DNA of 64,000 bases from Bacillota bacterium (GTDB taxonomy: Bacteria > Bacillota > Negativicutes > Sporomusales > UBA7701). A program made the translations under genes and the position numbers. Below, piece by piece: positions 7,775-17,494 of the stretch. A model generated the notes under the pieces. That model had not been told where the DNA came from and did no database searches. It saw only the letters and a list, made by a program, of their open reading frames with translations. Numbering within the stretch: position 1 is the first letter of the stretch; every line of letters begins with the position of its first letter. The DNA is taken from assembly GCA_023415775.1 (NCBI GenBank), contig JAEZJM010000029.1, positions 62,001 through 126,000 of the forward strand, written 5' to 3'.

Positions 7775-10700
7775 TCAGTTCACTTGTACGGTGCCGGGGC
7801 CGAGGATTTCCTCGATTTCTTTCAGCGCCTCGGGCGTGGGGTCGAGCCAGTACTGGCGGTCGGTGCGGACGACGCGGCGGGTGGCGGTGAAGTGGAGGTA
7901 GACGACTGCCTGGCCGTGGTGGCGGGCGAAGACGCCTTTGAGGAGGTCGAAGACGGCGTCTGTTTCGTGTCCCTGGCCGAGGCGGAGGCGGACTTCGCCG
8001 CTTTTTTTGACGCTGGCGGGCTGGGCGCCGGCGCCTAAGGGGACGATGTCTTCGGCGATGATTTTGACGGTTTCTTCGCCGACATTGAGCCGGCCGCTGA
8101 CGGCGACGGCGGCGTCGGGCAGGACGATGCGGCTTGCTTTGTCGAACAGGCGGGGGAAGACGACGACTTCGACTTGGCCGGTGAAGTCTTCGAGGTTGAC
8201 GAAGCACATCATGTCGCCGCTTTTGGTGGTGATGCGCTTGGCGCCGGCGACGAGGCCGGCGACTTTGACGGGCTGTCCGTCGCCGTATTCGCCGCCGGAC
8301 AGGAGGCCGACAGCGGTGTAGCTTTTCATGGTTTCGCGGTATTGGTCGAGGGGATGGCCGGTGACGTAGAAGCCGGTCATTTCTTTTTCCATGGCGAGGA
8401 GTTCCGCGGGGGGCAGTTCGTCGAGGTGCGGGGGGGTGATGTCGTCGGCGCAGGTGTCGCTGTCGTCGCCGAAGAGGCCGAGCTGGCCGCTGTCGCGGTC
8501 GCGCTGGCGGCAGGCGGCGACTTCGGCGGCCTGGTCGAGGGCGGCGAGGAGCTGGGAGCGTTTCCAGCCGAAGGAGTCGAAGGCGCCGCATTTGATGAGG
8601 CTTTCGAGCATGCGTTTGTTGACGAGCCGCATGTCGATGCGCGAGCAAAAGTCGACGAGGGAGGCGAAGCGGCCGCCGGCGGCGCGCACGGCGAGGATGC
8701 CGGCGATGGCGTTGTCGCCGACGTTCTTGACGCCGGCGAGGCCGAAGCGGATGGCTGCGCCGTCGACGGTGAAGCCGGCGGAGCTGGCGTTGATGTCGGG
8801 GGGGAGGACGGAGAGGCCCATGCGCCGGCATTCTTCGATGTAGAAGCCGACTTTGTCGTTGGCGCCCATTATGCTGGTGAGGAGGGCGGCCATGAATTCC
8901 TGGGGGTAGTTGGCTTTGAGCCAGGCGGTCTGGTAGGCGACGAGGGCGTAGGCGGCGCTGTGGGATTTATTGAAGCCGTAGTCGGCGAAGTGGGCGATAA
9001 GGTTGAAGATTTCTTCGGCGAGTTTGGGGCTGATGCGATGCTCGGCGGCCCCTTTCATGAAGTTTTCGCGCTGGGCGGCGATGACTTCGGGCTTTTTCTT
9101 GCCCATGGCGCGGCGGAGGAGGTCGGCCTGGCCGAGGGTGAAGCCGGCGAGGGTGGAGGCGATCTGCATGACCTGCTCCTGGTAGAGGATGACGCCGAAG
9201 GTGTCTTTGAGGATGGGCTCGAGGAGCGGGTGGAGGTAGGTGACTTTTTTGCGGCCGTGGCGGCCGTTGATGAAGTCGGTGACCATGCCGCTGCCCAGTG
9301 GCCCCGGCCGGTAGAGGGCGACGAGGGGGATGAGGTCTTCGAAGCGTTCGGGTTTTAGTTCTTTGACGAGGTTGGTCATGCCGCTGGATTCCATCTGGAA
9401 GACGCCGGCGGTGTCGCCGGCCGAGAGCATGGCGCTGGTTTTGGGGTCGCCCAAAGGGATGGCGTCGATGTCGACGGCGAGGCCGCGGTTTTCTTTGATG
9501 AGGGCGAGGGCGTCGCCGATGACGGTGAGGGTCCTCAGGCCCAGGAGGTCCATTTTGAGGAGGCCGATTTCTTCGATGCGGTCTTTGTCGTACTGGGTGG
9601 TGACGAAGCCTTCGGAGGAGTTTTGGAGGGGGACGTAGTGGGTGAGGGGTTCGTTGGCGATGACGACGCCGGCGGCGTGGGTGGAAGCGTGGCGCGGCAG
9701 GCCTTCGACGCTCATGGCGAGGTCGAGGAGCTTTTTGATTTCGGGGTCGGCCTGGTAGAGGGTTTTGAGTTCGCCGCTGACTTCGAGGGCGCGGTGGAGG
9801 GTGATGCCGAGTTCGCCGGGGACGAGTTTGGCGATGCGGTCGACGTCGCCGTAGGGCATGTTGAGGGCGCGGCCGACGTCGCGGATGGCGGCTTTGGCGG
9901 CCATGGTGCCGAAGGTGATGATTTGGGCGACGCGGTCGGCGCCGTAGCGTTCGACGACGTATTCGATGATTTTGCCGCGCCGGACGTAGCAGAAGTCAAT
10001 GTCGATATCAGGCATGGTGATGCGTTCGGGGTTGAGGAAGCGCTCGAAGAGGAGGCCGTATTTGAGGGGGTCGATGTTGGTGATGCCGAGGAGGTAGGCG
10101 ACGATGCTGCCGGCGGCCGAGCCGCGGCCGGGGCCGACGGCGATGCCTTGCTGGCGGGCGTAGTTGACGAAGTCCCAGACGATTAGGAAGTAGCTGGCGA
10201 AGCCCATCTGGGCGATGGTGGCGAGTTCGTAGTCGAGCCGGTCGGTTTCGGTTTTGCCGGCGGCGGGGTAGCGCGCCGGCATTCTTTCGAGGCAGAGGGC
10301 GTGGAGGTATTGTTCGGGGGTCTGACCGGCGGGGATGGGGAATTCGGGCAGGTAGAGTTTGCCGAATTCGAGGCTTAGGTCGCAGCGGTCGGCGATGCGG
10401 GCGGTGTTGGCGAGCGCTTCGGGGTAGGCGGCGAAGAGGGCGGCCATTTCGTCGGCGCTTTTGAGGTAAAATTCGCTGCCGGTGAAGCGCATGCGGCCGG
10501 CGTCGTCGACGGTTTTGCCTGTCTGGATGCAGAGGAGGACGTCGTGGCTTTCGGCGTCCTGGCGGTCGATGTAGTGGATGTCGTTGGTGGCGACGAGGCC
10601 GACGCCGATTTTGGCGGCGAGGGCGGCGAGCATGGGGTTGACTTGTTTCTGCTCGGGCAGGCCGTGGTCCTGGAGCTCGATGAAGAAGTTGTCGGGGCCG

Positions 10701-11200
10701 AAGATGGCGACGTATTCGCGGGCCAACGCCTCGGCGCCGGCTTTGTCGCCGCGGAGCAGGAGCTGGGGCAGCTCGCCGGCCAGGCAGGCGCTGAGGGCGA
10801 TGATGCCGTCATGGTATTCGCGGAGGAGTTCTTTGTCGATGCGCGGTTTATAGTAGAAGCCCTCGGTGTGGGCGCGGGAGACGAGCTCCATGAGGTTGCG
10901 GTAGCCGGTGGCGTTTTGGGCCAGCAGGACGAGGTGGTAGTAAGCCTCGCCTTCGACGGTGGTTTTCTCGAGCCGCGAGCGCGGGGCGACATAGACCTCG
11001 CAGCCGATGACCGGCTTGATGCCCTTTTTGACGGCGTGTTTGAAGAAGTCGACGACGCCGCTCATGGTGCCGTGGTCAGTGATGGCGACGGCGGGCATGC
11101 CGAGTTCTTTGGCGCGGGCGACAAGGCGCTCGACGCGGCTGGCGCCGTCGAGGAGGCTGAATTCGGTGTGATTGTGCAGGTGTACGAAGGGGTTGCTCAT
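7775..11200 (-). CDS. dnaE: DNA polymerase III alpha subunit (DnaE)
   Basis: The 1141-residue protein starts with the PHP domain (HLHNHTEFSLLDG at residues 7-19). It carries the polymerase aspartates in PDIDIDF near residue 398, then the fingers and helix-hairpin-helix region, and an OB-fold near residues 975-1050. The C-terminal extension is short, as in Firmicutes DnaE rather than the longer E. coli type. DnaE acts in chromosome replication; in Firmicutes it works beside PolC, extending primers on the lagging strand. It is a single-gene unit with an AAAGGAC ribosome site. Confidence 0.97.
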   Translation of the reverse strand: MSNPFVHLHNHTEFSLLDGASRVERLVARAKELGMPAVAITDHGTMSGVVDFFKHAVKKGIKPVIGCEVYVAPRSRLEKTTVEGEAYYHLVLLAQNATGYRNLMELVSRAHTEGFYYKPRIDKELLREYHDGIIALSACLAGELPQLLLRGDKAGAEALAREYVAIFGPDNFFIELQDHGLPEQKQVNPMLAALAAKIGVGLVATNDIHYIDRQDAESHDVLLCIQTGKTVDDAGRMRFTGSEFYLKSADEMAALFAAYPEALANTARIADRCDLSLEFGKLYLPEFPIPAGQTPEQYLHALCLERMPARYPAAGKTETDRLDYELATIAQMGFASYFLIVWDFVNYARQQGIAVGPGRGSAAGSIVAYLLGITNIDPLKYGLLFERFLNPERITMPDIDIDFCYVRRGKIIEYVVERYGADRVAQIITFGTMAAKAAIRDVGRALNMPYGDVDRIAKLVPGELGITLHRALEVSGELKTLYQADPEIKKLLDLAMSVEGLPRHASTHAAGVVIANEPLTHYVPLQNSSEGFVTTQYDKDRIEEIGLLKMDLLGLRTLTVIGDALALIKENRGLAVDIDAIPLGDPKTSAMLSAGDTAGVFQMESSGMTNLVKELKPERFEDLIPLVALYRPGPLGSGMVTDFINGRHGRKKVTYLHPLLEPILKDTFGVILYQEQVMQIASTLAGFTLGQADLLRRAMGKKKPEVIAAQRENFMKGAAEHRISPKLAEEIFNLIAHFADYGFNKSHSAAYALVAYQTAWLKANYPQEFMAALLTSIMGANDKVGFYIEECRRMGLSVLPPDINASSAGFTVDGAAIRFGLAGVKNVGDNAIAGILAVRAAGGRFASLVDFCSRIDMRLVNKRMLESLIKCGAFDSFGWKRSQLLAALDQAAEVAACRQRDRDSGQLGLFGDDSDTCADDITPPHLDELPPAELLAMEKEMTGFYVTGHPLDQYRETMKSYTAVGLLSGGEYGDGQPVKVAGLVAGAKRITTKSGDMMCFVNLEDFTGQVEVVVFPRLFDKASRIVLPDAAVAVSGRLNVGEETVKIIAEDIVPLGAGAQPASVKKSGEVRLRLGQGHETDAVFDLLKGVFARHHGQAVVYLHFTATRRVVRTDRQYWLDPTPEALKEIEEILGPGTVQVN

Positions 11201-11316
11201 CGGTTTTTGTCCTTTCGGTGTATAGGACGCCGCCGGCTTATCCTGCCATCGTGCGTATTAGGAGAGTTTCTCTTCCGGAGGCGGCGATACCTCCTTTGCC
11301 GATTGACCGGTAATCG

Positions 11317-11349
11317 AAAGGCCCCGGGCCGAAACCCGGGACCTTTTTT
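11317..11349. terminator. Hairpin terminator between peroxiredoxin gene and dnaE
   Basis: GGCCCCGGG and CCCGGGACC form a GC-rich stem with loop CCGAAA, flanked by AAA and a six-T run. The T-run lies on the + strand side; on the minus strand, downstream of the peroxiredoxin gene, only a short U stretch follows. Confidence 0.7.
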
Positions 11350-11361
11350 CCGCGGAGCTGT

Positions 11362-11826
11362 TTACCGCTGCTTGCCAAGTACGGCGAGGACTTCGTCGAT
11401 ATCGGGCAGTTGGGGGATATCGTAGATTTTTACCCACAGTACTTTGCCGTTTTCGTCGAGGATGACGTTGGCCCGCTGGGAGAAGCCTTCGACTTCCCGG
11501 AACAGCCCGTAGTCCATGGCTGCCTTGCCGTGGGGCCAGAAGTCGGCGAGCAGTTTGACGGTGGCGATTTTGAGTTCTTTCGCCCAGGCGTTCTTGGACG
11601 GGTAGGCGTCGATGCTCAGGCCCAGGGGGACGGCGTTGAGGCGTTCGAAGTCGGCCAGGCGGTCTTCAAGCGCTTTCATCTGATCGGCGCAGACCCTGGT
11701 CCATGCGAGGGGGTGCCAACTGAGCAGCACTTTTTTGCCACGGTAAGCTTTGAGCTCGATGAGTTCGCCCCGGTTGTCCTTGAGGGCAAAGTCGGGGGCG
11801 AGGTCGCCGACGGCGATAGGGTTCAT
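11362..11826 (-). CDS. Peroxiredoxin (AhpC/TSA family)
   Basis: A 154-residue thioredoxin-fold peroxidase has the peroxidatic cysteine in the signature PxxxTxxC, here PLAWTRVC (C46). The fold markers GDLAPDFALKDNRG and LSIDAYPSKNAWAKEL are typical. A resolving cysteine is not obvious, since C46 is the only cysteine I can find, which suggests a 1-Cys mechanism. It reduces hydroperoxides in the cytoplasm. AAGGAGG lies 7 bases before the ATG. It is transcribed alone toward dnaE. Confidence 0.92.
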   Translation of the reverse strand: MNPIAVGDLAPDFALKDNRGELIELKAYRGKKVLLSWHPLAWTRVCADQMKALEDRLADFERLNAVPLGLSIDAYPSKNAWAKELKIATVKLLADFWPHGKAAMDYGLFREVEGFSQRANVILDENGKVLWVKIYDIPQLPDIDEVLAVLGKQR

Positions 11827-12033
11827 TTCTTTTCCTCCTTATATAATTTCTGTTATTTAGGGTTGGCTGGCCGTTTGTGGCGACGGTGGAGCCGCGGCCG
11901 GTCTTCCCGCTGTCTGTATAACATATATTTTCGGTAGACGGGGGGCAATTCCTCTGAAAATTGTGTTTGTTCGCGAAAGGGATTGTCCGTGTTATGCAGA
12001 ATTTCTTATGTGGCTATAATGGGAGGTTTTGAC

Positions 12034-12888
12034 ATGCATCATATCGGCATTCTTCAGCTTACCCAACATCTGGACGACGCCGTCCAGGGCTTCAAGGCCG
12101 GTCTGGCAGAGGGCGGCCCGGAGGCGACGTTCACTTATCTTAACGCCGACGGCAACGCGGCGCTGCTGCCGGCGCTTGCGGAGGAACTCGCCAGACGGGG
12201 GGCGGAGCTGATTTTCGCCTGCTCGACGCCGGCGGCCAAGGCGGCCGTGGAACTGGCGGCGCCTATCCCGGTGGTGTTTACGCCGGTGTTCGACCCGGCG
12301 GGGGCCGGCCTGCTGGCCGCGGGCAAGGCGACCGGCATGGCGGGCATGGTGCCGGCGGCGGCGAAGGTGGCGTTCATGCGCCGACTGCTCCCGGCGGCGT
12401 GCACGGTCGGGGTGCTTTATCACGACGGCGACGCCAACGCGGTGCTGGAGACGGAAAATTTCCGCTTGGCGGCTGCGGGAACGTTTGAGCTTATTATTTT
12501 TGCCGTTTCGCGGTCTGACCACCTGTCCACTTTCGATGAGAGGTTGGCTGTCAAGCCTGACGCCCTATTTCTGCCGATCGGGCGGGTGGTGGAGGAAAAT
12601 TTCGCGACAGTTGCTTACTACGCGGAGCTTGTCGGCGTGCCGGTGGTCGCTTCCAGCCCCGCCAACGTGGCCGTCGGCGCACTCGGCGCTCTGACCGCCG
12701 ATCATTATAAATTGGGCTGTGCGTGCGCCGGACAGGCGGCCCGCATCCTCGCCGGCGCGGCGCCAAGCAGCCTGCCGGTGGGCCGGGCGGACGACCCGGA
12801 TGTGCTGCTGAACGCGGCGGCGGCCCGGAGCCTGGGGCTGACGCTGCCGGCGGAGCTTGTGAAGATTGCGAGGGAAGTGTATGAGTGA
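12034..12888 (+). CDS. ABC transporter substrate-binding-like protein (PF04392 type) without signal peptide
   Basis: The 284-residue protein has the fold of ABC_sub_bind (TrpX-like) periplasmic proteins: a first lobe with FACSTPAAKAAVELA and a second lobe with TVGVLYHDGDANAV and PVVASSPANVAVGALG. Unlike normal members it starts directly with the first strand (MHHIGILQLTQHLDDA) and has no signal peptide or lipobox, so it should stay in the cytoplasm. GGGAGG lies 7 bases before this ATG; a longer frame from 11983 adds only a non-signal tail. Its stop overlaps the U32 peptidase start by 8 bases. No permease or ATPase gene is nearby. A cytosolic ligand-sensing role is inference. Confidence 0.75.
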   Translation: MHHIGILQLTQHLDDAVQGFKAGLAEGGPEATFTYLNADGNAALLPALAEELARRGAELIFACSTPAAKAAVELAAPIPVVFTPVFDPAGAGLLAAGKATGMAGMVPAAAKVAFMRRLLPAACTVGVLYHDGDANAVLETENFRLAAAGTFELIIFAVSRSDHLSTFDERLAVKPDALFLPIGRVVEENFATVAYYAELVGVPVVASSPANVAVGALGALTADHYKLGCACAGQAARILAGAAPSSLPVGRADDPDVLLNAAAARSLGLTLPAELVKIAREVYE

Positions 12889-14788
12889 AGTTGAACTGCT
12901 TGCTCCGGCCGGGACGTGGGACGCGCTTGTGGCGGCTGTCGATGCCGGGGCAGACGCGGTTTACCTCGGCGGCAAACGCTTCAATATGCGGCTGCACCGC
13001 CGGGACGCCAATTTCGACGACGACGCCCTGGCACGGGCGGTGGCGTTTACCCACGCCCGCGGGGTGCGCCTGTATGTAACGGTGAATAATCTGATCAGCG
13101 AGGCCGAGCTGCCGGCGCTGCGCGCGTATCTCGCTTTTCTGCAGGAGCTGGGGCCGGACGCGCTGATTGTCCAGGATCCCTGCCTGCTGGAGCTTGCCCG
13201 CGCGGAGGGCCTGACGCTGCCGCTCCATGCGTCGGTGATGATGAATACCCATAATGAGGCGGCGGTGCGCACGCTGCAGGATTACGGGGTGACGCGGGTG
13301 GTTTTCAGCCGCGAGCTGACGCTGTCTCAGCTGTCGCTGATCAGGGAACGGACGGGCATCGAGCTGGAGTATTTCGTGCATGGGGATATGTGCGTGGCCC
13401 ACAGCGGGCAGTGCCTGCATTCGGGGGTGGTGTTCGGCCAGAGTTCGAACCGCGGCCGCTGCCTGAAGCCGTGCCGCTGGCCGTACGGTTTCACGGCGGC
13501 GGGCAAGCCGCTGGCGGCGGAACGCGACCCCGGCCCCTACAAGCTGGCGCTTAAGGATATGTGTCTTTATCTGCACCTGCCGCAGCTCATCCAGGCGGGG
13601 GTGGTTTCGTTCAAGATCGAGGGGCGGATGCGGACCGCCGATTTCGTCGGCCGTGTGACCGGCCTGTACCGCCGGGCGATCGACCGCTATCTGGCCGATC
13701 CGGCCGGCTATACCGCCGATCAGGCGGAGTGGCGTGAGCTTCACGCCAGCCGGGCGCGCGATTTTACGACGTGCTACGCGTTCGGCAACCCCGGCGCGGC
13801 GGCGGTGGATTTCAGCGGCGCGCGCGAGCCGCGCTTCTTCAGCCAGGCGGTGAAGGAGGTGTCGGCGACGGCGACGGCGGCCGGACTGCCGGCCGGGGGC
13901 GACGGGGCGGCGCGGACGCGGGCGCTGCTGACGGTGAGGGTGGCCGATCTGGCGGCGTTGGCGGCGGCGTACGAAAACGGCGCCGATGTGGCTTATGTGG
14001 GCGGCGAGGCTTTCAAGCCGGCCAAACCCTGGACGCTGACGGATATCGCCGCGGCGGTGAAGATGGCCGAGGCGCGCGGCGCGGAGTTGGTGGTTACGAC
14101 GCCGCGCGTCACGGCGGAGCGGGAGTGCGGCGAGCTGGCGGCGCTGCTTAAGTCGCTGGCGGAGATCAGGCCGCACGGTGTGATGGTTAGCAACCCCGGC
14201 ATGCTGAGGCTGGCCGGCGAGTTGACCACCCTCCCCCTCTACGCCGATTTCTCGTTCAACCTGTTCAATTCGCTGACTGCCCGCTGGCTGAAGAACCAGG
14301 GTGTTTGCCGGGCTACGGCGGCGCTGGAGGCTACCGGCACTCAGGCGGCGGCTATCGCGGCGGCCAGCCCGCTGCCGCTGGAGATGGTGGTGCACGGGCC
14401 GCTGGAGGCGATGGTTATGGATTATTGCCTGCCGCGGGCGCTGCTGGGCAATGGGACGCCGGCCGGGTTGTGCCGGGAGGTGTGCCAGGGGAGCGATTTC
14501 GCCCTTACGGACAGCGCCGGGGAGAGCCACGCGGTGAAGGTCGACCAGTATTGCCGCAACCATGTGCTGTTGGCGCGCGATCTGTGCCTGGCGGGGCGTC
14601 TGGCGCCGCTGGCCGCGGCTGGCGTGGGGGCTTTTAGGATCGAGGGCCAGCACTACGATGCCGGCCATGTCGGCGATGTGGTGGCCGCTTACCGGCGGGA
14701 GCTCGACTGCGCGGCGGCCCCGGAGGCGCCGGCGTCTGCGCCGCGGCCGGTGGGGATCGGCGTTTTCCGTTATGAGGGATCGCGATAA
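12881..14788 (+). CDS. U32 family peptidase
   Basis: A 635-residue U32 protein opens with LLAPAGTWDALVAAVDAGADAVYLGG. It holds the family signature near residue 165, EYFVHGDMCVAHSGQCLHS, with the conserved cysteines, followed by NRGRCLKPCRWPY. A second repeat of the barrel domain begins near residue 345 (DVAYVGGEAF). U32 proteins include collagenase-like peptidases and the RNA hydroxylation factors RlhA/TrhP; the two-repeat length is common in Firmicutes. Which substrate this one acts on is unknown. The start overlaps the upstream stop (ATGAGTGA), so translation is coupled to the substrate-binding-like protein. Confidence 0.9.
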   Translation: MSEVELLAPAGTWDALVAAVDAGADAVYLGGKRFNMRLHRRDANFDDDALARAVAFTHARGVRLYVTVNNLISEAELPALRAYLAFLQELGPDALIVQDPCLLELARAEGLTLPLHASVMMNTHNEAAVRTLQDYGVTRVVFSRELTLSQLSLIRERTGIELEYFVHGDMCVAHSGQCLHSGVVFGQSSNRGRCLKPCRWPYGFTAAGKPLAAERDPGPYKLALKDMCLYLHLPQLIQAGVVSFKIEGRMRTADFVGRVTGLYRRAIDRYLADPAGYTADQAEWRELHASRARDFTTCYAFGNPGAAAVDFSGAREPRFFSQAVKEVSATATAAGLPAGGDGAARTRALLTVRVADLAALAAAYENGADVAYVGGEAFKPAKPWTLTDIAAAVKMAEARGAELVVTTPRVTAERECGELAALLKSLAEIRPHGVMVSNPGMLRLAGELTTLPLYADFSFNLFNSLTARWLKNQGVCRATAALEATGTQAAAIAAASPLPLEMVVHGPLEAMVMDYCLPRALLGNGTPAGLCREVCQGSDFALTDSAGESHAVKVDQYCRNHVLLARDLCLAGRLAPLAAAGVGAFRIEGQHYDAGHVGDVVAAYRRELDCAAAPEAPASAPRPVGIGVFRYEGSR

Positions 14789-14809
14789 TTTCGCCAGGAG
14801 GGTGTTGCC

Positions 14810-16096
14810 ATGAAAAAACCGGCCGGTCCGGAGGAGATCCTGCGCAAGAAGCATCAGTACCTCATTCCGTGCGTTTATCATTTTTACGCCGAGCCGATGC
14901 AGATCGTCCGCGGGGAGATGCAGTACCTGTTCGATCATGCCGGCAGGCGTTATCTGGATTGCTTCGCCGGCGTGTCGGTGGTGAACTGCGGCCACTGCCA
15001 CCCTGATATCGTGAAGGCGGTGTGCGAGCAGGCGTCGACCCTGCAGCACACGACGACGATTTATCTGACCCAGCCGATCGTCGATCTGGCCGAGCGTCTG
15101 GCGGCGGTGACCCCCGGCAGGCTGGGCAAGTCGTTTTTCTGCGCGAGCGGCAGCGAGGCCAACGAGGGGGCTGCGCTGCTGGCGCAGCTGGCGACCGGCC
15201 GCAGCGAGTTCATCAGCCTGCGCCAGGGGCTGCACGGCCGCACCAAGCTGGCGATGAGCCTGACGGGGCTGCAGATGTGGCGGGCTGATGCAAGTCCGGT
15301 CGGCGGCGTGAGTTTCGCGCCCAACCCGTACTGCTTCCGCTGTCCGCTCGGCAGCCGAAAGGGCTCGTGCGACCTGGCCTGCGCCGATGCGGTGGAGACG
15401 CTGATAAAGACGACCACCTCCGGCCAGGTGGCGGCGATGTTTGTGGAGCCCATCCAGGGCAACGGCGGCGTGATCACCCCGCCCCCCGGATATTTCCAGC
15501 GCCTGCGGGAGATCCTCGACCGGTACGGCGTGCTGCTGGTGGTCGACGAGGTGCAGACCGGCTTCGGCCGCACCGGCAAAATGTTCGGCATCGAGCATTT
15601 CGGGGTGGAGCCGGATATTATGACGATGGCCAAGGCTTTGGCCAACGGCACGCCGGTGGGGGCTTTTATCACCAACGACGAGCTGGCCGCGAGGTTCACC
15701 CGCCCCAGTGCGTCAACCCTGGGCGGCAACCCGGTGACAGCCTCGGCCGCTCTCGCGACGCTCGATGTTATCGCCAAGCACGGCTTGGCCGACCGGGCCG
15801 CCATCCTCGGCGACCGCCTCAAGGCCGGCCTGACGGCGCTGATGGAGCGCCACCCGGTGATCGGCGATGTCCGCGGCCTCGGCCTGATGCTCGGGGCCGA
15901 GCTCGTCCGCCCGGACAACGCGCCGGCCGCGGCCGAGACCGACCTTGTGCTGGAGATGATGAAGGACAGGGGCTTCCTGGTGGGCAAAAACGGGCTTTAC
16001 CGCAATGTCCTCGCCTTTCAGCCGCCGCTGGTCGTCAGCGCCGCGGATATCGACGATCTGCTCACGGCGCTGGACGACGCGCTCGGCCAATTATGA
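14810..16096 (+). CDS. Class III aminotransferase (PLP-dependent)
   Basis: The 428-residue enzyme is a subgroup II (class III) aminotransferase. The PLP-binding motif VVDEVQTGFGRTG lies near residue 250, and the Schiff-base lysine is in MTMAKALANGTPVGAF. Upstream are CASGSEANEGA (phosphate cup) and GLHGRTK. A cysteine-rich insertion (CFRCPLGSRKGSC) near residue 175 resembles that of alanine-glyoxylate or beta-alanine-type members. Exact donor and acceptor are not deducible. It follows the U32 gene by 21 bases with an AGGAGG site and may share its transcript. Confidence 0.9.
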   Translation: MKKPAGPEEILRKKHQYLIPCVYHFYAEPMQIVRGEMQYLFDHAGRRYLDCFAGVSVVNCGHCHPDIVKAVCEQASTLQHTTTIYLTQPIVDLAERLAAVTPGRLGKSFFCASGSEANEGAALLAQLATGRSEFISLRQGLHGRTKLAMSLTGLQMWRADASPVGGVSFAPNPYCFRCPLGSRKGSCDLACADAVETLIKTTTSGQVAAMFVEPIQGNGGVITPPPGYFQRLREILDRYGVLLVVDEVQTGFGRTGKMFGIEHFGVEPDIMTMAKALANGTPVGAFITNDELAARFTRPSASTLGGNPVTASAALATLDVIAKHGLADRAAILGDRLKAGLTALMERHPVIGDVRGLGLMLGAELVRPDNAPAAAETDLVLEMMKDRGFLVGKNGLYRNVLAFQPPLVVSAADIDDLLTALDDALGQL

Positions 16097-16099
16097 GAG

Positions 16100-16390
16100 T
16101 CAACTCCGCAGCGGGCGTACAGCTCGCTGCGTTTCTTTCTGCGGCGACCGCGGACGGCCGGCGGAACGGCCCATGAGGGACAGGCGACGGCGCTGGGCGG
16201 CGATATGGCGGGAGTGGGCGATGAAGATGACGATCGCCAGGGCCGCCCAGGCGGCCGCGAAGACCCTTCCGGGCGAAGACGCCAGGAACTCCGGCAGCGA
16301 CAGGGAAAACAGGGCCAGCATGGCGGTGACGGCGATGAGACTGATGAGGGAGCCGAATTTGCTTATCCGTTCTTTGAATAATCCGGCCAA
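16100..16390 (-). CDS. Small membrane protein of unknown function
   Basis: A 96-residue product has two hydrophobic segments (about residues 12-31 and 43-59) and a basic, arginine-rich C-terminal tail. I do not recognise a family. It converges on the aminotransferase gene with three bases between the stops. A GTG at 16399 directly abuts the AAAGGGG site; the TTG at 16390 has 8-base spacing and is preferred. A TATAAT-like -10 lies about 30 bases upstream on this strand. Confidence 0.6.
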   Translation of the reverse strand: MAGLFKERISKFGSLISLIAVTAMLALFSLSLPEFLASSPGRVFAAAWAALAIVIFIAHSRHIAAQRRRLSLMGRSAGRPRSPQKETQRAVRPLRS

Positions 16391-16585
16391 CGGAAACACC
16401 CCTTTCGGAGACGCTATTAGATTATATGCTGTACCTTAGCTTGTAAGAATATGCAGCATCTGGCAGGCCGGCGGCGACGGCGGGAACTTCCAGTTATAAA
16501 AAGGGGGGTTGCCTTAATACTAGCTAATGTGAATACATGACCGCGCCACCGCTGCATGAATATTATGTAAAGTTGGGAGGAAGCC

Positions 16586-17494
16586 ATGGCTATTTCTGTC
16601 GGCATCCCCCGGGCGCTTCTGTTCCATGAGTTCGGCGAGCTGTGGCAGGGATTTTTCAACAATCTCGGTGTCCCTGTAAGTGTTTCGGCGGCGACGACGA
16701 AAACGGTGCTGGACCGGGGCGCTTCGCTCGCTGTCGACGAGTCGTGCCTGCCCCTCAAGCTGTACCTCGGCCATGCGGAGTCGCTGCTCGGCTGCTCCAG
16801 TCACTTGTTCGTGCCCCGCATCGCCTGCTACCACCGCGATTATTACCTGTGCGCGAAGTTCGCCGGCCTGCCCGATATTGTGAGGAATACGTTTGGGCTG
16901 AGCGCTGACCGGTTGATCGTCCCCGATGTCGACGGACGCCGGCCGTTATGCGGCGTAAACGCCGTCCGGACGGCGGCGAGGGCGGTGGGGTGTTCGACAT
17001 TCGCCGGCCTGGCGAGCCTGCGCCGGGCTCTGGCATCGTGGCGCGCACAGCCGCGGGCGGACGGGAGCAGGGGCGTGAAGGTGGCGGTGATCGGCCATAG
17101 CTATATCCTGAACGATCCTTTCCTGGGCGGAGAGATTCTGGCGCTGCTGGCGGGGCGGGCTGTGGCGACGGTGACGCCGGACGATATCCCCGCCGGCGAG
17201 TTGTACGCCGAGGCCGGCCGGTTCGCTCCCGAGGTGCACTGGCAGCTGTCGGCGAAGCTGGCGGGGGCGACCCGGCATTTCGCGCTCCGTCCCGATGTCG
17301 CCGGTCTTGTGCTGGTGTCCTGCTTCGGCTGCGGCCCCGATTCGCTGGTGAACGAGTACCTGGAGCAGCAGGTGCTGAAGGCTTGCGGCAAGCCGTACGT
17401 GATTATCAGTCTCGACGAGCACACCGGCCGGGCGGGCGTGGCGACGCGGGTCGAGGCCTTTTGGGACCTGGTGGAATGGAGGCGGCGGCTATGA
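16586..17494 (+). CDS. DUF2229-type acyl-CoA dehydratase activase-related protein
   Basis: The 302-residue protein matches the DUF2229 section found inside long 'CoA-substrate-specific enzyme activase' proteins: GIPRALLFHEFGELWQGFF, then DESCLPLKLYLGH and LVSCFGCGPDSLVNEY. Conserved cysteines are C54, C81, C246 and C249, candidates for Fe-S ligands. In many Firmicutes this section is fused with an activase and a dehydratase-like section in one chain of roughly 1400 residues; here the three are separate genes. Function of the family is not established. Its stop overlaps the next start (ATGA). GGGAGG precedes the ATG by 5 bases. Confidence 0.82.
   Translation: MAISVGIPRALLFHEFGELWQGFFNNLGVPVSVSAATTKTVLDRGASLAVDESCLPLKLYLGHAESLLGCSSHLFVPRIACYHRDYYLCAKFAGLPDIVRNTFGLSADRLIVPDVDGRRPLCGVNAVRTAARAVGCSTFAGLASLRRALASWRAQPRADGSRGVKVAVIGHSYILNDPFLGGEILALLAGRAVATVTPDDIPAGELYAEAGRFAPEVHWQLSAKLAGATRHFALRPDVAGLVLVSCFGCGPDSLVNEYLEQQVLKACGKPYVIISLDEHTGRAGVATRVEAFWDLVEWRRRL

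Noticed and set aside
12015..12020. TATAAT just upstream of the substrate-binding-like gene
   Set aside because: It directly abuts the GGGAGG ribosome site; a transcript from it would start after that site.
12551..15598. Open frame of 1015 codons on the - strand opposite the U32 peptidase and aminotransferase genes
   Set aside because: Composition is dominated by R, H, Q and A, as expected from the complement of GC-rich codons, and both opposite genes are well supported.
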